A DNA stretch of 37,904 nucleotides from a virus. How positions within the stretch are numbered: position 1 is the stretch's first letter; every line of letters starts with the position of its first letter. A program made the position numbers and the translations under genes. The notes under the pieces are model-generated. The model worked only from the letters and a program-made list of their open reading frames with translations. It searched no databases and was not told the DNA's origin. Below, piece after piece: positions 17,688 through 24,712 of this stretch. Location of the stretch: positions 1-37,904 of the IMG/VR virus record IMGVR_UViG_3300029908_000073; one strand, written 5' to 3'.

Positions 17688-17793
17688 TTTTGATACTCAT
17701 TTCATTTTTCATTTTCGCATTAGAATTAATTCCATATTCAAACTACCGTTTATAAGTAAAATCAATTCCTCTTGCAAAAATCAAAATCCATTT

Positions 17794-18003
17794 TTATTTT
17801 AAAATGCTCGCATGATCTACTTTGTATTTCCCGTTACTCTTATGACAGTTTGGTCGACTTGTCTGCATCATTACGCGATAATTATCACGCTTTGCCCGAC
17901 GTCGATAAGTAACACACAAACGATTCACATAATAAGTTTTATCGCTAATGCACTGCTGCTTCTCGTTATACTTACAATTTTCGTTATTGCAATATACCAC
18001 CAT
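17794..18003 (-). CDS. Small Cys-rich phage protein, unknown
   Basis: A 69-residue basic protein starting at ATG 18003 after GAAGGTGA. It contains five cysteines in the first 30 residues (YCNNENCKYNEKQQCIS ... LCVTY) plus one near residue 53, which suggests a small metal-binding or disulfide fold. It lies between the two HNH-type genes in the late transcript. I do not recognise a function. Confidence 0.65.
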   Translation of the reverse strand: MVVYCNNENCKYNEKQQCISDKTYYVNRLCVTYRRRAKRDNYRVMMQTSRPNCHKSNGKYKVDHASILK

Positions 18004-18007
18004 GCCG

Positions 18008-18301
18008 TCACCTTCTTTCCGGATAAAACCTATTAAGGTGATCTTTACACGCTTGCTTTATCGGTTGACTATCTTTGCTTTCACGTTGTTGGTGATGCTT
18101 GTAACAAAGCAAACATCCTTTTTCGATGACATCTTCCTTATTTGCTCCACATGGCTCATGATGCCATTTTTCTCTAATTGGTACATACCGTTTACAGCCA
18201 GGAACGATACATTGGTAATTGTCACGTTCATGAATTTCTTCATTTAGCCTATCAACAGCTTTGCCTTTCAGCCTAGTTCGCTTATGCTTTATTAAATCCA
18301 A
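18008..18301 (-). CDS. HNH-like zinc protein
   Basis: A protein of about 97 residues; TTG 18301 has AAGGGG eight bases upstream. GTG 18310 in the same frame abuts the site and is less likely. The motif CIVPGC ... WHHEP ... CLLCYKHHQQ has the Cys pairs and HH typical of HNH folds. It is the first gene downstream of the presumed late promoter and terminators. It could be a second nuclease or a degenerate DNA-binding relative. Confidence 0.72.
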   Translation of the reverse strand: MDLIKHKRTRLKGKAVDRLNEEIHERDNYQCIVPGCKRYVPIREKWHHEPCGANKEDVIEKGCLLCYKHHQQRESKDSQPIKQACKDHLNRFYPERR

Positions 18302-18328
18302 TTTTTCCACCCCTTTTGCAAAAGAAAA

Positions 18329-18353
18329 AGCGCTATCGAAATTCGATAACGCT
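18329..18353 (-). terminator. Second of two tandem terminators downstream of late promoter
   Basis: AGCGTTATCGAA and TTCGATAGCGCT form a long stem on the minus strand, followed by TTTTCTTTT. It lies between the promoter at 18,447-18,475 and the first late gene. Confidence 0.75.
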
Positions 18354-18366
18354 AGGCATAAGAAAA

Positions 18367-18391
18367 AGCCGTCAGCTAAATGCTAACGGCT
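18367..18391 (-). terminator. First of two tandem terminators downstream of late promoter
   Basis: AGCCGTTAGC and GCTGACGGCT form a 10-bp stem on the minus strand with a five-base loop, then TTTTCTTATG. The upstream base of this stem overlaps by two bases a GTGAG that can pair with CTCAC in the leader (18,390-18,394 with 18,420-18,424), so alternative folds are possible. Confidence 0.78.
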
Positions 18392-18446
18392 CACTATACT
18401 ATATGTTGTGCTTGTTCCCGTGAGGGTAAACTATACGATTATATGC

Positions 18447-18475
18447 AGTATAGCATTTTGTCAAATATTGGTCAA
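18447..18475 (-). promoter_or_regulatory. Probable late promoter
   Basis: On the minus strand -35 TTGACC (18470-18475), a 17-base spacer and -10 TATACT (18447-18452). A second set (TTGACA and TATAAT with a 15-base spacer) overlaps it slightly downstream. It lies at the stop codon of the zinc-ribbon gene and reads towards tandem terminators and then the whole late operon. Confidence 0.7.
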
Positions 18476-18774
18476 GTCTGTTTATATAATTCTTGATACA
18501 ATTGTTGAATAGATTTCTTTTTCCCTCCTTTCTTCGCTTTTCCAGTTGAACCACCGCCGCCCGCTGCGTGCACTCCTGGTTGTTGGCTCAACGATACATA
18601 TGTATTGCCTTGTTGTTCTTTTTTCTGAATCCACTTTATAATCAGTTCGTCATTCTGTGGCCAATATTCCCCTCCGCATACAGGACATTTAAACCAGCCC
18701 TGGTCATCCGCCCGCATGGCAACCGTATCACCTCGCATTGTCATACATTCCGGACAGTTTATCTGCTTTCCCAT
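18472..18774 (-). CDS. Zinc-ribbon protein, possible late regulator
   Basis: A 100-residue protein at ATG 18774 with a strong GGAGGT site. The N-terminal half is a zinc ribbon (CPECMTMRGD then CPVCGGEYWP). The second half has a Gly-rich linker followed by a basic stretch (TGKAKKGGKKKSIQQLYQEL). It is the last gene before the late promoter and tandem terminators, the slot held by antiterminator Q in lambda-like phages. Sequence similarity to Q is not evident, so a regulatory role is inference from position and fold. Confidence 0.7.
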   Translation of the reverse strand: MGKQINCPECMTMRGDTVAMRADDQGWFKCPVCGGEYWPQNDELIIKWIQKKEQQGNTYVSLSQQPGVHAAGGGGSTGKAKKGGKKKSIQQLYQELYKQT

Positions 18775-18874
18775 CCTATAACCTCCGTAATCCCCATTTT
18801 ATATCAGCGCCCTTGTTATTTTTAATTAAGCACCTCAATTTCCATCATTTTATCTCCCTTATGATTATTAATGC

Positions 18875-19165
18875 TCAGCTGTTGCTTTGCGGTGGTTGCG
18901 GTGGTTTAGGATACCCTTTCTCAAATAAGGGGCAATAATCGTCTTTGTCATAATCATTCAAAATGCATCTTTTCGGTTTGCATTTTGGTTTGCCAAATAT
19001 CGCATGTATAAATTTTTTAATATATCCTGGCTCGACGGCCCCTCTCAACGTGGCTTTTTCTTCACCCTCAATTATTTTCGATCTATTTTTATGCATGCAC
19101 TCGTAATGTCTTACCCCGTAGTGATTACGACCACCCTTAAAATACTTACAACATACAAAGTTCAT
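18875..19165 (-). CDS. Small Cys-rich phage protein, unknown
   Basis: A 96-residue basic protein with scattered cysteines (NFVCCKYF ... HYECMHKN ... KPKCKPKRCILND ... DDYCPLFEKG) and a Pro-rich tail. The pattern suggests a metal-binding protein. ATG 19165 overlaps the stop of a possible 24-codon ORF in an ATGA arrangement. I do not recognise a family. It is part of the early/middle operon between the methyltransferase and the late promoter. Confidence 0.62.
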   Translation of the reverse strand: MNFVCCKYFKGGRNHYGVRHYECMHKNRSKIIEGEEKATLRGAVEPGYIKKFIHAIFGKPKCKPKRCILNDYDKDDYCPLFEKGYPKPPQPPQSNS

Positions 19166-19236
19166 GTTTCCTTACCGCCCCTCTTAAAATCATTCCAAAG
19201 CTTCCGCCCGTATTTTTCATTTTTCTTATCTAGCAT
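19162..19236 (-). CDS. Possible 24-residue ORF overlapping next gene
   Basis: The short frame MLDKKNEKYGRKLWNDFKRG (then GKET) ends in an ATGA overlap with the next gene, which suggests translational coupling. Its ATG is the edge of the 19-bp palindrome and has no good Shine-Dalgarno. The palindrome reads CAHYEH in this frame. It may be a leader peptide or only a remnant. Confidence 0.3.
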   Translation of the reverse strand: MLDKKNEKYGRKLWNDFKRGGKET

Positions 19237-19254
19237 GTGCTCATAATGAGCACA
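19236..19254. promoter_or_regulatory. 19-bp perfect palindrome, copy 1 (candidate parS/operator)
   Basis: TGTGCTCATAATGAGCACA is a perfect palindrome with one central base. An identical copy lies at 22,001-22,019 at the parA/parB junction. Identity plus symmetry suggests binding by a dimeric DNA-binding protein, most simply the phage ParB. Confidence 0.6.
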
Positions 19255-19261
19255 ATGTCTT

Positions 19262-19513
19262 TTAATATATCCATGTTTCTACAAGTGACAATACATCTTT
19301 TTCGTATCTAGGTATTTGGGTATAGCCATTTGGTATTTTTTCTCTAATTTCTTGTAAAGTTTCTGCCGTCACTGCCTTATCAGTTGACTCAATTCCGTTG
19401 TATAAGCGGGCGATATATCCACATGGATAATCGTCCGGCTTGTTATAAATTGCAATAGTCTTCATTGTCTCGCCATCCCTGATATATGAATCTTCAAAAC
19501 TAAACTTCGTCAT
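19262..19513 (-). CDS. Small conserved-looking phage protein, unknown
   Basis: An 83-residue protein with MKTIAIYNKPDDYPCGYIAR, LYNG and VTAETLQEIREKIPNGYTQI PRYEKD-type sequence, reading as a compact alpha/beta domain. ATG 19513 is preceded by GGAGGTAGAG and overlaps the end of the methyltransferase second ORF by 14 bases. I cannot assign a function. The neighbours suggest an accessory early gene. Confidence 0.65.
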   Translation of the reverse strand: MTKFSFEDSYIRDGETMKTIAIYNKPDDYPCGYIARLYNGIESTDKAVTAETLQEIREKIPNGYTQIPRYEKDVLSLVETWIY

Positions 19514-20456
19514 TTTTCTCTACCTCCGCTCGCCATCTTTTTTCAATGCTTGCTATATATTTAAAAATCGGATAAATCTGTTGTGGCATAACTGCATTTC
19601 CTATACATTTCAACCGCTTTGCTCGATTTTTTTGTCCTGAAATCACCCGTGGTGGCTCATAAGAATATTGACCTGTTGCATCGTTAAAAACATGAACCTG
19701 TGTCTGTATTCTCGTAGACATTTCAATTGGTCTGCCGCTTGTCTTTGAAGTTTTTCCGCATTGCGAAGCTGTTGGTGTCATCCAATCGCGTCCGCTTTTT
19801 AATGGAGCTGGCCATCCTACCCACTCTTTCACATCGTCACAGTCAATATCTGTCCAACCAATCGAAAAACCCATAAGGCATTCCACCCAATCTGGATTTA
19901 ATTGACCTTTGTTAGATGGCTCCATCACTTCTCCTCTTAGGTTTCCACGTTTCACTTCTTTATGCCGCTCTGACCCATATAGGCTTGACCCTTTGCAGCT
20001 ACTTGCTGTAGGTGTTCCCCATAGTTTCACTGCATCATTAAGATTTTGACTCCATCCTTGTTCGGCTTTCCTTGATTGCCGTGGACTATTAGGATTATCT
20101 CCACTTCGATAATCTCTGACTTGTGGTGTTGGCCAATGCTTTACAGCTGCCGGCAATCCATTTCTCACATCGTTAGCAATTTCTCCACGTTTTTCTGCAT
20201 CATTTGCTCTTGGCGTGGGCCACGATGAATGTCCTTTCCCTTTTGTGCGGTGCCCCGACCTCACAAGCTCCGTAGCAAGACCACCCGACACGATACCCCA
20301 ATGCGGCCAAGTCGTAGAGTATGGTTCCGAATGTTCCCCCTTGCTTCCCGGAAACATCAGCAATTGACAAGAGTCCTGCGACATTTTCGCCCAATACCCA
20401 TTCTGGTTTGACTTCTCCCACAACGCGAAGCATTTCCGGCCAGAGAAACCTTTCAT
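19500..20456 (-). CDS. C5-cytosine methyltransferase, TRD and motif IX-X part
   Basis: This is the second part of a split methyltransferase. The frame is open from 20582, but ATG 20456 (MKGFSGRKCFALWEK) has AAGGAG six bases upstream and gives about 318 residues. It carries the target-recognition region with repeated WPTPRAND, WPTPQVRDY and WGTPTASS sequence, then NPDWVECLMGFSIGWTD (motif IX) and KCIGNAVMPQQIYPIF (motif X). The upstream ORF supplies motifs I-VIII in another frame, overlapping this one by over 250 bases. It is either a natural two-subunit enzyme of the M.AquI kind or a frameshifted single gene. Confidence 0.75.
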   Translation of the reverse strand: MKGFSGRKCFALWEKSNQNGYWAKMSQDSCQLLMFPGSKGEHSEPYSTTWPHWGIVSGGLATELVRSGHRTKGKGHSSWPTPRANDAEKRGEIANDVRNGLPAAVKHWPTPQVRDYRSGDNPNSPRQSRKAEQGWSQNLNDAVKLWGTPTASSCKGSSLYGSERHKEVKRGNLRGEVMEPSNKGQLNPDWVECLMGFSIGWTDIDCDDVKEWVGWPAPLKSGRDWMTPTASQCGKTSKTSGRPIEMSTRIQTQVHVFNDATGQYSYEPPRVISGQKNRAKRLKCIGNAVMPQQIYPIFKYIASIEKRWRAEVEKNDEV

Positions 20457-20724
20457 CTTCTTCTCCTTGTCTATATCCGGCAAGGCTAAAAGGTTGACAA
20501 GGGAATCCACCGCAGACAATATCGATTTGGGGTATTCCATCATCTTGCAATCTTCTTTTGGTAATAGTTCTGACATCGCCATATATTTTCACTCCTGGAA
20601 ATCTTTTATTTAAAACTTTCACCGCATATGGCTCTATCTCACAAAAAGCAACGGTTTCAATGCCTGCCCATTGTGCCGCAATATCAATTCCCCCTATCCC
20701 TGAAAATAGTGATAACATTTTCAT
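20200..20724 (-). CDS. C5-cytosine methyltransferase, catalytic part (motifs I-VIII)
   Basis: A 174-residue N-terminal half of a DNA cytosine-5 methyltransferase. Motif I is LSLFSGIGGID at residues 4-14, the catalytic Cys76 is in GGFPCQPFS, ENV is at 113-115, and the motif VIII equivalent is HKRERTFIVA near the end. The frame stops at residue 174, before the recognition domain, which is encoded in the overlapping frame. ATG 20724 overlaps the parB stop (ATGA), with AAGGAG upstream. It probably protects phage DNA from host restriction. Activity requires the other part. Confidence 0.82.
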   Translation of the reverse strand: MKMLSLFSGIGGIDIAAQWAGIETVAFCEIEPYAVKVLNKRFPGVKIYGDVRTITKRRLQDDGIPQIDIVCGGFPCQPFSLAGYRQGEEDERFLWPEMLRVVGEVKPEWVLGENVAGLLSIADVSGKQGGTFGTILYDLAALGYRVGWSCYGACEVGAPHKRERTFIVAHAKSK

Positions 20725-21983
20725 TCCGCTTCTCCTTCTGATAATTGAAAACATTCTTTTTGTGCGCGTTCTTTCAGTTCTTTTAAATATTGCGCTAATG
20801 CCGCCCTGAAGTCGGCTCCCTCTGCATTGTCTTCCGCTTCTACTTTTTCTATCTGCTTATCTAAAATTGCCATTGTTGTTTTTATCGCATACCACCTGTA
20901 ACTAAATTTTTCTTCGCTCTGCTCTGCTTCCGGCAATTGCTTAATGTATCCGTACTTAAGCAATATTTCTGCTAAATTTTCGTCCCGTCGCGAAACTCCA
21001 TCTACAGCCGCCTGTTTTGCAATATCTATAGTTTCATATGATCCGCCGATTGGTGAACTGCCGCCATGATAGGTTCCACTAGTAAAATTAAAACTAAATC
21101 CAGAAGCATAGGTCTTATTTTCCTGTTTTTCAATATCAATTCTCACTTTTACTTTATATTTCTTCGGTATAGCCAAATATTCGCGTTGTATATTATCCTG
21201 ATTATTTTCTTTTTTGGGAACTGTCTCAAAACCATCAACATTTAAATTTTCCGGTTCTTGTGGCTGTTTTATTTCTTGCTGATATTGCTTTACATCTTTC
21301 ACAGTAACTTTTCCGCCTGTTTCTTCATATACGGCTCTTTGATCTTCTGCTGACAAGCCAGATAATTCATTTGCCGCGGCGAAATTTATATTATCATCCT
21401 TATAGGCTTCTTTTACTTCTGGTATGAGATTTTTACTGATCTTCTCATGCCGCCCCACATTGGCTACTGACATTCCCATATTTTCTGCTATAGTTTCCCG
21501 AATCCGCCCTTTAAATTCCGGATTTTCTTTTTTGTAATCCGTATATAATATTTTCAGCCGTTCAATTTCTTCTGTTATTTCAGCTGATGTCTTTTTGCGT
21601 GTTTCACTATTCATCGTAATGAGCAGAATATTTTTTACGGTATCACTCATGGTTGGTATGATCCGGCAAGGCAGCCAACTAAATTTTTTCTTTCCTTCTT
21701 TGACCAGTAGGCGACAAGCTTCATGGCGTCTATGTCCTGATATAATTTCATACTTTTTGTCTTGGCGGCGCATAACAGTTAAATTTTGTTGAAGTCCAAA
21801 TTCTTCAATATTTTCTTTCAAGCTATCAATATCAGTCAAAGAGTAAAAATTATCCTCTGACGGAATCAAGTCTTCTATATCAATATCTGTAACGACAAAA
21901 CGGTCTTGTTTATCGGCAACAGCAAGAATCCCACTATTAATATTTCCTTTTTTCGTGGTTAATTTATTTATATCAATAATCAA
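20721..21983 (-). CDS. ParB/Spo0J-domain partition protein
   Basis: A protein of about 420 residues. TTG 21983 is favoured because AGGGGGAG lies six bases upstream; the longer frame from TTG 22031 would run through the palindrome and lacks a site. The N-terminal ParB/Srx fold has DLIPSEDNFYSL, SLKENIEEFGLQQNL and the nucleotide-binding ISGHRRHEACRLL motif. A helix-turn-helix region follows (IRETIAENMGMSVANVGRHE). The C-terminal half holds a beta-strand segment (KYKVKVRIDIEKQ) of unknown role. With ParA upstream it suggests active segregation of an extrachromosomal phage form. Confidence 0.88.
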   Translation of the reverse strand: MIIDINKLTTKKGNINSGILAVADKQDRFVVTDIDIEDLIPSEDNFYSLTDIDSLKENIEEFGLQQNLTVMRRQDKKYEIISGHRRHEACRLLVKEGKKKFSWLPCRIIPTMSDTVKNILLITMNSETRKKTSAEITEEIERLKILYTDYKKENPEFKGRIRETIAENMGMSVANVGRHEKISKNLIPEVKEAYKDDNINFAAANELSGLSAEDQRAVYEETGGKVTVKDVKQYQQEIKQPQEPENLNVDGFETVPKKENNQDNIQREYLAIPKKYKVKVRIDIEKQENKTYASGFSFNFTSGTYHGGSSPIGGSYETIDIAKQAAVDGVSRRDENLAEILLKYGYIKQLPEAEQSEEKFSYRWYAIKTTMAILDKQIEKVEAEDNAEGADFRAALAQYLKELKERAQKECFQLSEGEAE

Positions 21984-22000
21984 TTTTTTCTCCCCCTGTT

Positions 22001-22019
22001 TGTGCTCATAATGAGCACA
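22001..22019. promoter_or_regulatory. 19-bp perfect palindrome, copy 2 (candidate parS/operator)
   Basis: TGTGCTCATAATGAGCACA spans the stop codon of parA and lies just before the ribosome-binding site of parB. An identical copy is at 19,236-19,254. Its place inside the parAB operon makes it a good centromere candidate. Confidence 0.65.
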
Positions 22020-22764
22020 AGTTATTTTCAATGTGTTCTTTCACCCAGCGACGATAATCTACTGCCGCGCCACTACGCAATGAGTTTTCAACCACTGGTT
22101 GTCCTTCGAAAGCCGCACGTCGCACGGTATCGCTTTCACGTATACGGGTATCAAATACAGGGTAGGTTTCTTGGGCTTTCATCTGTCGTGTAACCTCTTG
22201 CGATATATCATCATTTTTATATCTTGTTACTAAACAACCATCAAAGTACAAAGTCGGATTCACTTGACGTGCTTTTTCGATATCTCGCATGATTTTATCA
22301 AGTCCCCAAAATCCGAATGTATCAATGCATATAGGCACAATCACTTCGTCACTGGCTATCAGTGCATTGTCAGTGCTTATTCCTAGTGCTGGTGCATTGT
22401 CGATAATACAAAAATCATAATCCTCTTGTATTTCTTCAAGAATATTTCTGAGTGCCAAATTCCCGCCGGGTACATCCAATGCTTCACAAGCCGTTTTTAA
22501 ATCTTCACTTGTTGGTACAATATCTAAATTCTCATAGCTTGTATGCTGAATTATTTCTCGAATTTTCGCCCCACCCATAAGAACATGTGCTATCGTTGGT
22601 CTATCTTCATCTACCGAAAAAAATCTGCTCATATTCGCTTGTGGATCAAGGTCAATCAGCAAAACTCGTTTGTCAAAATGCTGGCTGAACTCATACCCTA
22701 AATTGATACTAGTCGTAGTTTTCCCCACGCCGCCCTTGTTGTTTATGATTGATATCTTTTTCAT
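22006..22764 (-). CDS. ParA-family partition ATPase
   Basis: A 252-residue ParA/Soj-type ATPase. The deviant Walker A is KGGVGKTT, with Lys10 and Lys15, followed by LLIDLDPQANMSRFF, the CIIDNAPALG Walker B and a GFWGLDKIMRDIEKARQ C-terminal region. It starts with TAATG overlap to the gene upstream and ends in the palindrome ahead of parB. It moves or positions DNA through ParB-centromere complexes. Presence of a full parAB pair in a prophage suggests a plasmid-like state. Confidence 0.92.
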   Translation of the reverse strand: MKKISIINNKGGVGKTTTSINLGYEFSQHFDKRVLLIDLDPQANMSRFFSVDEDRPTIAHVLMGGAKIREIIQHTSYENLDIVPTSEDLKTACEALDVPGGNLALRNILEEIQEDYDFCIIDNAPALGISTDNALIASDEVIVPICIDTFGFWGLDKIMRDIEKARQVNPTLYFDGCLVTRYKNDDISQEVTRQMKAQETYPVFDTRIRESDTVRRAAFEGQPVVENSLRSGAAVDYRRWVKEHIENNLCSL

Positions 22765-23306
22765 TACTTTTCATCCTCCGATTCTTTTTCTGTGTCCATG
22801 CCTGGCAGTCTACGCAACCAGTCATTGTTTTTCCAAACGCTTTCTACTACTGGTGTAATTGCCTGACAGCCATCAACTACAACCATTTTCCCCGACAAAG
22901 CCAAATCTTCGCTATAGTCCAGCATATCTATGCGCTCTTGTTTAATTGCGGTATAGGTGAATCCATCGGTATATAAGTAACATCCCATAAGTTGAATATG
23001 CGTATAAAGCAGCCGTTTACTTGGATCAGCACCATTCAGCCAATCATTGTAACGCTGTTCCCATTCTTCCAGCCCTGGGCTTCGCTCTGATCTTGCAAGC
23101 CCCTCTTTTGTTTGCATATACCAAACATCTAACTTCGGTATTTCTAATTTGCAACGCACAGACCAAAACTGATTCACTGAAAGATTCAAGACAAATTGCC
23201 CTGTAACTAACAAATTTCCTGAATCACATTTCATCATCATGAACTCACCTAACCCGCTTGCCTGTTTGGCGACTCTTTTCGGCTCGACAAAGAAATCTTC
23301 ATTCAT
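22764..23306 (-). CDS. Unknown protein in replication/partition operon
   Basis: A protein of about 180 residues from ATG 23306 (MNEDFFVEPKRVAKQ), eight bases after GGGAGG. It has a FMMMKCDSGNLLVTGQFVLN segment, Trp-rich stretches (EEWEQRYNDWLNG, WKNNDWLRRL) and an acidic C-terminus. No transmembrane segment is evident. It sits between the small basic gene downstream of rep and parA and overlaps parA by one base, so it may help replication or partition. I recognise no family. Confidence 0.7.
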   Translation of the reverse strand: MNEDFFVEPKRVAKQASGLGEFMMMKCDSGNLLVTGQFVLNLSVNQFWSVRCKLEIPKLDVWYMQTKEGLARSERSPGLEEWEQRYNDWLNGADPSKRLLYTHIQLMGCYLYTDGFTYTAIKQERIDMLDYSEDLALSGKMVVVDGCQAITPVVESVWKNNDWLRRLPGMDTEKESEDEK

Positions 23307-23320
23307 CCTCATTGCCTCCC

Positions 23321-23458
23321 TTAAACTAATTTTAAAACCCCTTCTTTTTTTGGCTTTTTTGCCTTTTCTGGCATTGGTGTAACATCAACGATTCCTACAA
23401 ATATTTTTTCTCCTGTTTCTTTATTCCTAGTAAAAATCTTATATTGTCCAGCTTCCAT
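23321..23458 (-). CDS. Small basic protein (45 aa), unknown
   Basis: The frame MEAGQYKIFTRNKETGEKIF, VGIVDVTPMP, then a Lys-rich tail (EKAKKPKKEGVLKLV) runs from ATG 23458 to TAA 23321. A GGGGCGAG site lies upstream, and the gene begins two bases after the rep stop. Tight spacing to both neighbours supports a real gene. The short beta-like head and basic tail suggest nucleic acid or protein binding, which is inference. Confidence 0.6.
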   Translation of the reverse strand: MEAGQYKIFTRNKETGEKIFVGIVDVTPMPEKAKKPKKEGVLKLV

Positions 23459-23460
23459 CT

Positions 23461-24234
23461 TTACTCGCCCCTTTGTGATATTTTATTTTCATTTTTCACA
23501 AACACTATATGCTGACAAGGATATCCGTCTTTTGTATAGCCCTGATAGGTTAAGCGTTTATGTATGTGGTATCCCTTTGGTTCAACGATCCGCGTGCTGT
23601 AACATTCCGACCGTTTTACTTTTTCTTTTTTCTCTATTGGATCAATAAGATTCGTACTCGTCCTGATCCGACCGCTGTGCTGGTCAACATCTTCTTTTTT
23701 AAAATAAGATGCTAAATCTGCACTGTCGTCAACTTCTCCGCCAAATAAATCGATTCGAACCCGCCCCAGTGTCCAATATTTTTCTATTGCTGCCATATAT
23801 TTTTTTATTGCTGCCATATCTTCTGCCGGCAGTGCATTTATAAGCATGTGAGCATGTGGGCGACCTCGACCTGTTAAATTTTCTATAACGGCAACATATT
23901 TCAATTCATCGCCTTTGCGTTTATAGTACCGGCGCAAATTTGACATAAATTTATCTAAACTTTTTTTAACATCTTCTCTCACCGGAACCGTGCCGCTAAT
24001 CGTCATCGTCAAATACCAATCTCCCGCGTTGAAATTATTAGCTATCTTCAAAGCAAGTTTTGAAGCTGCATGACGTCGATTTGTTTCTTTTTGCTGTTCT
24101 GGCGTTTGGTTTATTTTTTTGGCTCTTGTTTTTCTAGCTTCTTTTGTTTCCGGCAAAGCATGATAGGTATAATACAGGTCCTTTTCTATGATTTTTTGAT
24201 CTACTGTTTTCCTTGTTTTTTTCATGTATCCCAT
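23461..24234 (-). CDS. HUH-type rolling-circle replication initiator (Rep)
   Basis: A 257-residue Rep-like protein. Motif I is DWYLTMTIS at residues 72-80, the HUH motif is GRPHAHMLI with His127 and His129, and a YFKK motif with candidate nicking Tyr177 follows in DLASYFKKE. This order fits single-strand initiators of small plasmids and filamentous phages (REP/G2P-like). The N-terminus is basic and Lys/Arg-rich. It is followed by small gene, unknown gene, parA and parB in one transcript. Its presence instead of a helicase-based replication set is unusual for a tailed phage. Confidence 0.8.
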   Translation of the reverse strand: MGYMKKTRKTVDQKIIEKDLYYTYHALPETKEARKTRAKKINQTPEQQKETNRRHAASKLALKIANNFNAGDWYLTMTISGTVPVREDVKKSLDKFMSNLRRYYKRKGDELKYVAVIENLTGRGRPHAHMLINALPAEDMAAIKKYMAAIEKYWTLGRVRIDLFGGEVDDSADLASYFKKEDVDQHSGRIRTSTNLIDPIEKKEKVKRSECYSTRIVEPKGYHIHKRLTYQGYTKDGYPCQHIVFVKNENKISQRGE

Positions 24235-24396
24235 TTTGTTATATCCGCCTATTCCTTTGAATAAAAATACTGTGGATTGTTCAACTTATTAATTACTTTA
24301 TCAAGGGAAAAAGAGGTCAACGCCTCTTGATTTTTCGGCTGATTTTTTACGTGCTATATGGTATAATAAACACGTATTCTAATTGGATCAGCCTAT
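24235..24396. other. Intergenic region upstream of rep
   Basis: This 160-base AT-rich gap holds a bidirectional hairpin terminator (24,306-24,335). It also holds an ACGTG / CACGT inverted repeat (24,349-24,353 and 24,371-24,375) around a TATAATAA sequence. A replication origin or rep promoter could lie here, but I see no clear nick site. No coding frame is convincing. Confidence 0.45.
24306..24335. terminator. Bidirectional terminator upstream of rep
   Basis: AAGAGG and CCTCTT form a 6-bp stem with T-rich tracts on both sides (CTCTTTTTC on minus, CTTGATTTTT on plus). It may separate the early small genes from rep transcription. Confidence 0.55.
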
Positions 24397-24429
24397 AAAA
24401 ACAGCAGCGCTTCTAACACTGCTGTTTTT
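24397..24429. terminator. Bidirectional terminator at end of small early genes
   Basis: AAAAACAGCAG and CTGCTGTTTTT form an 11-bp stem. The stop codon of the 99-residue gene (24,413) lies in the loop, so the terminator overlaps the gene end. Confidence 0.75.
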
Positions 24430-24712
24430 GCTTTATAGGATTGTCTTGAAGACAGCTTCTTTCGTGGAGGCTGTCTTTTTCTTGTGCCGAAAACATACAA
24501 TGCCAAAACATTCGGCGAAAATGTTCACAGCCCAAACAATGCTCCATACAAATCGTCCTTTCATACATTCGGCATACAATGCCCGTCATGATTAAACTGC
24601 CACAAATCGGGCAATGCCTATTATTGTAAATCGGTGCTTTGATTTCTGGCTCTTGCTGTTTCTGATTGATCGGATGAAACGACCATTTATATTGCTTATA
24701 TTGCCGTTTCAT
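24413..24712 (-). CDS. Zinc-finger-like early protein, unknown
   Basis: A 99-residue protein with a CPICGSLIMTG knuckle, then CRMYERTICMEHCLGCEHF and WHCMF, giving many Cys/His pairs typical of a zinc ribbon or B-box-like fold. The first 30 residues are basic and Gln-rich. Its start overlaps the stop of the upstream gene by four bases and its end falls in a terminator. Function unknown. Confidence 0.65.
   Translation of the reverse strand: MKRQYKQYKWSFHPINQKQQEPEIKAPIYNNRHCPICGSLIMTGIVCRMYERTICMEHCLGCEHFRRMFWHCMFSAQEKDSLHERSCLQDNPIKQKQQC

Noticed and set aside
24306-24335. Hairpin upstream of rep as rolling-circle nick site
   Set aside because: The T-tracts on both sides fit a terminator; no nick-like loop sequence is visible.
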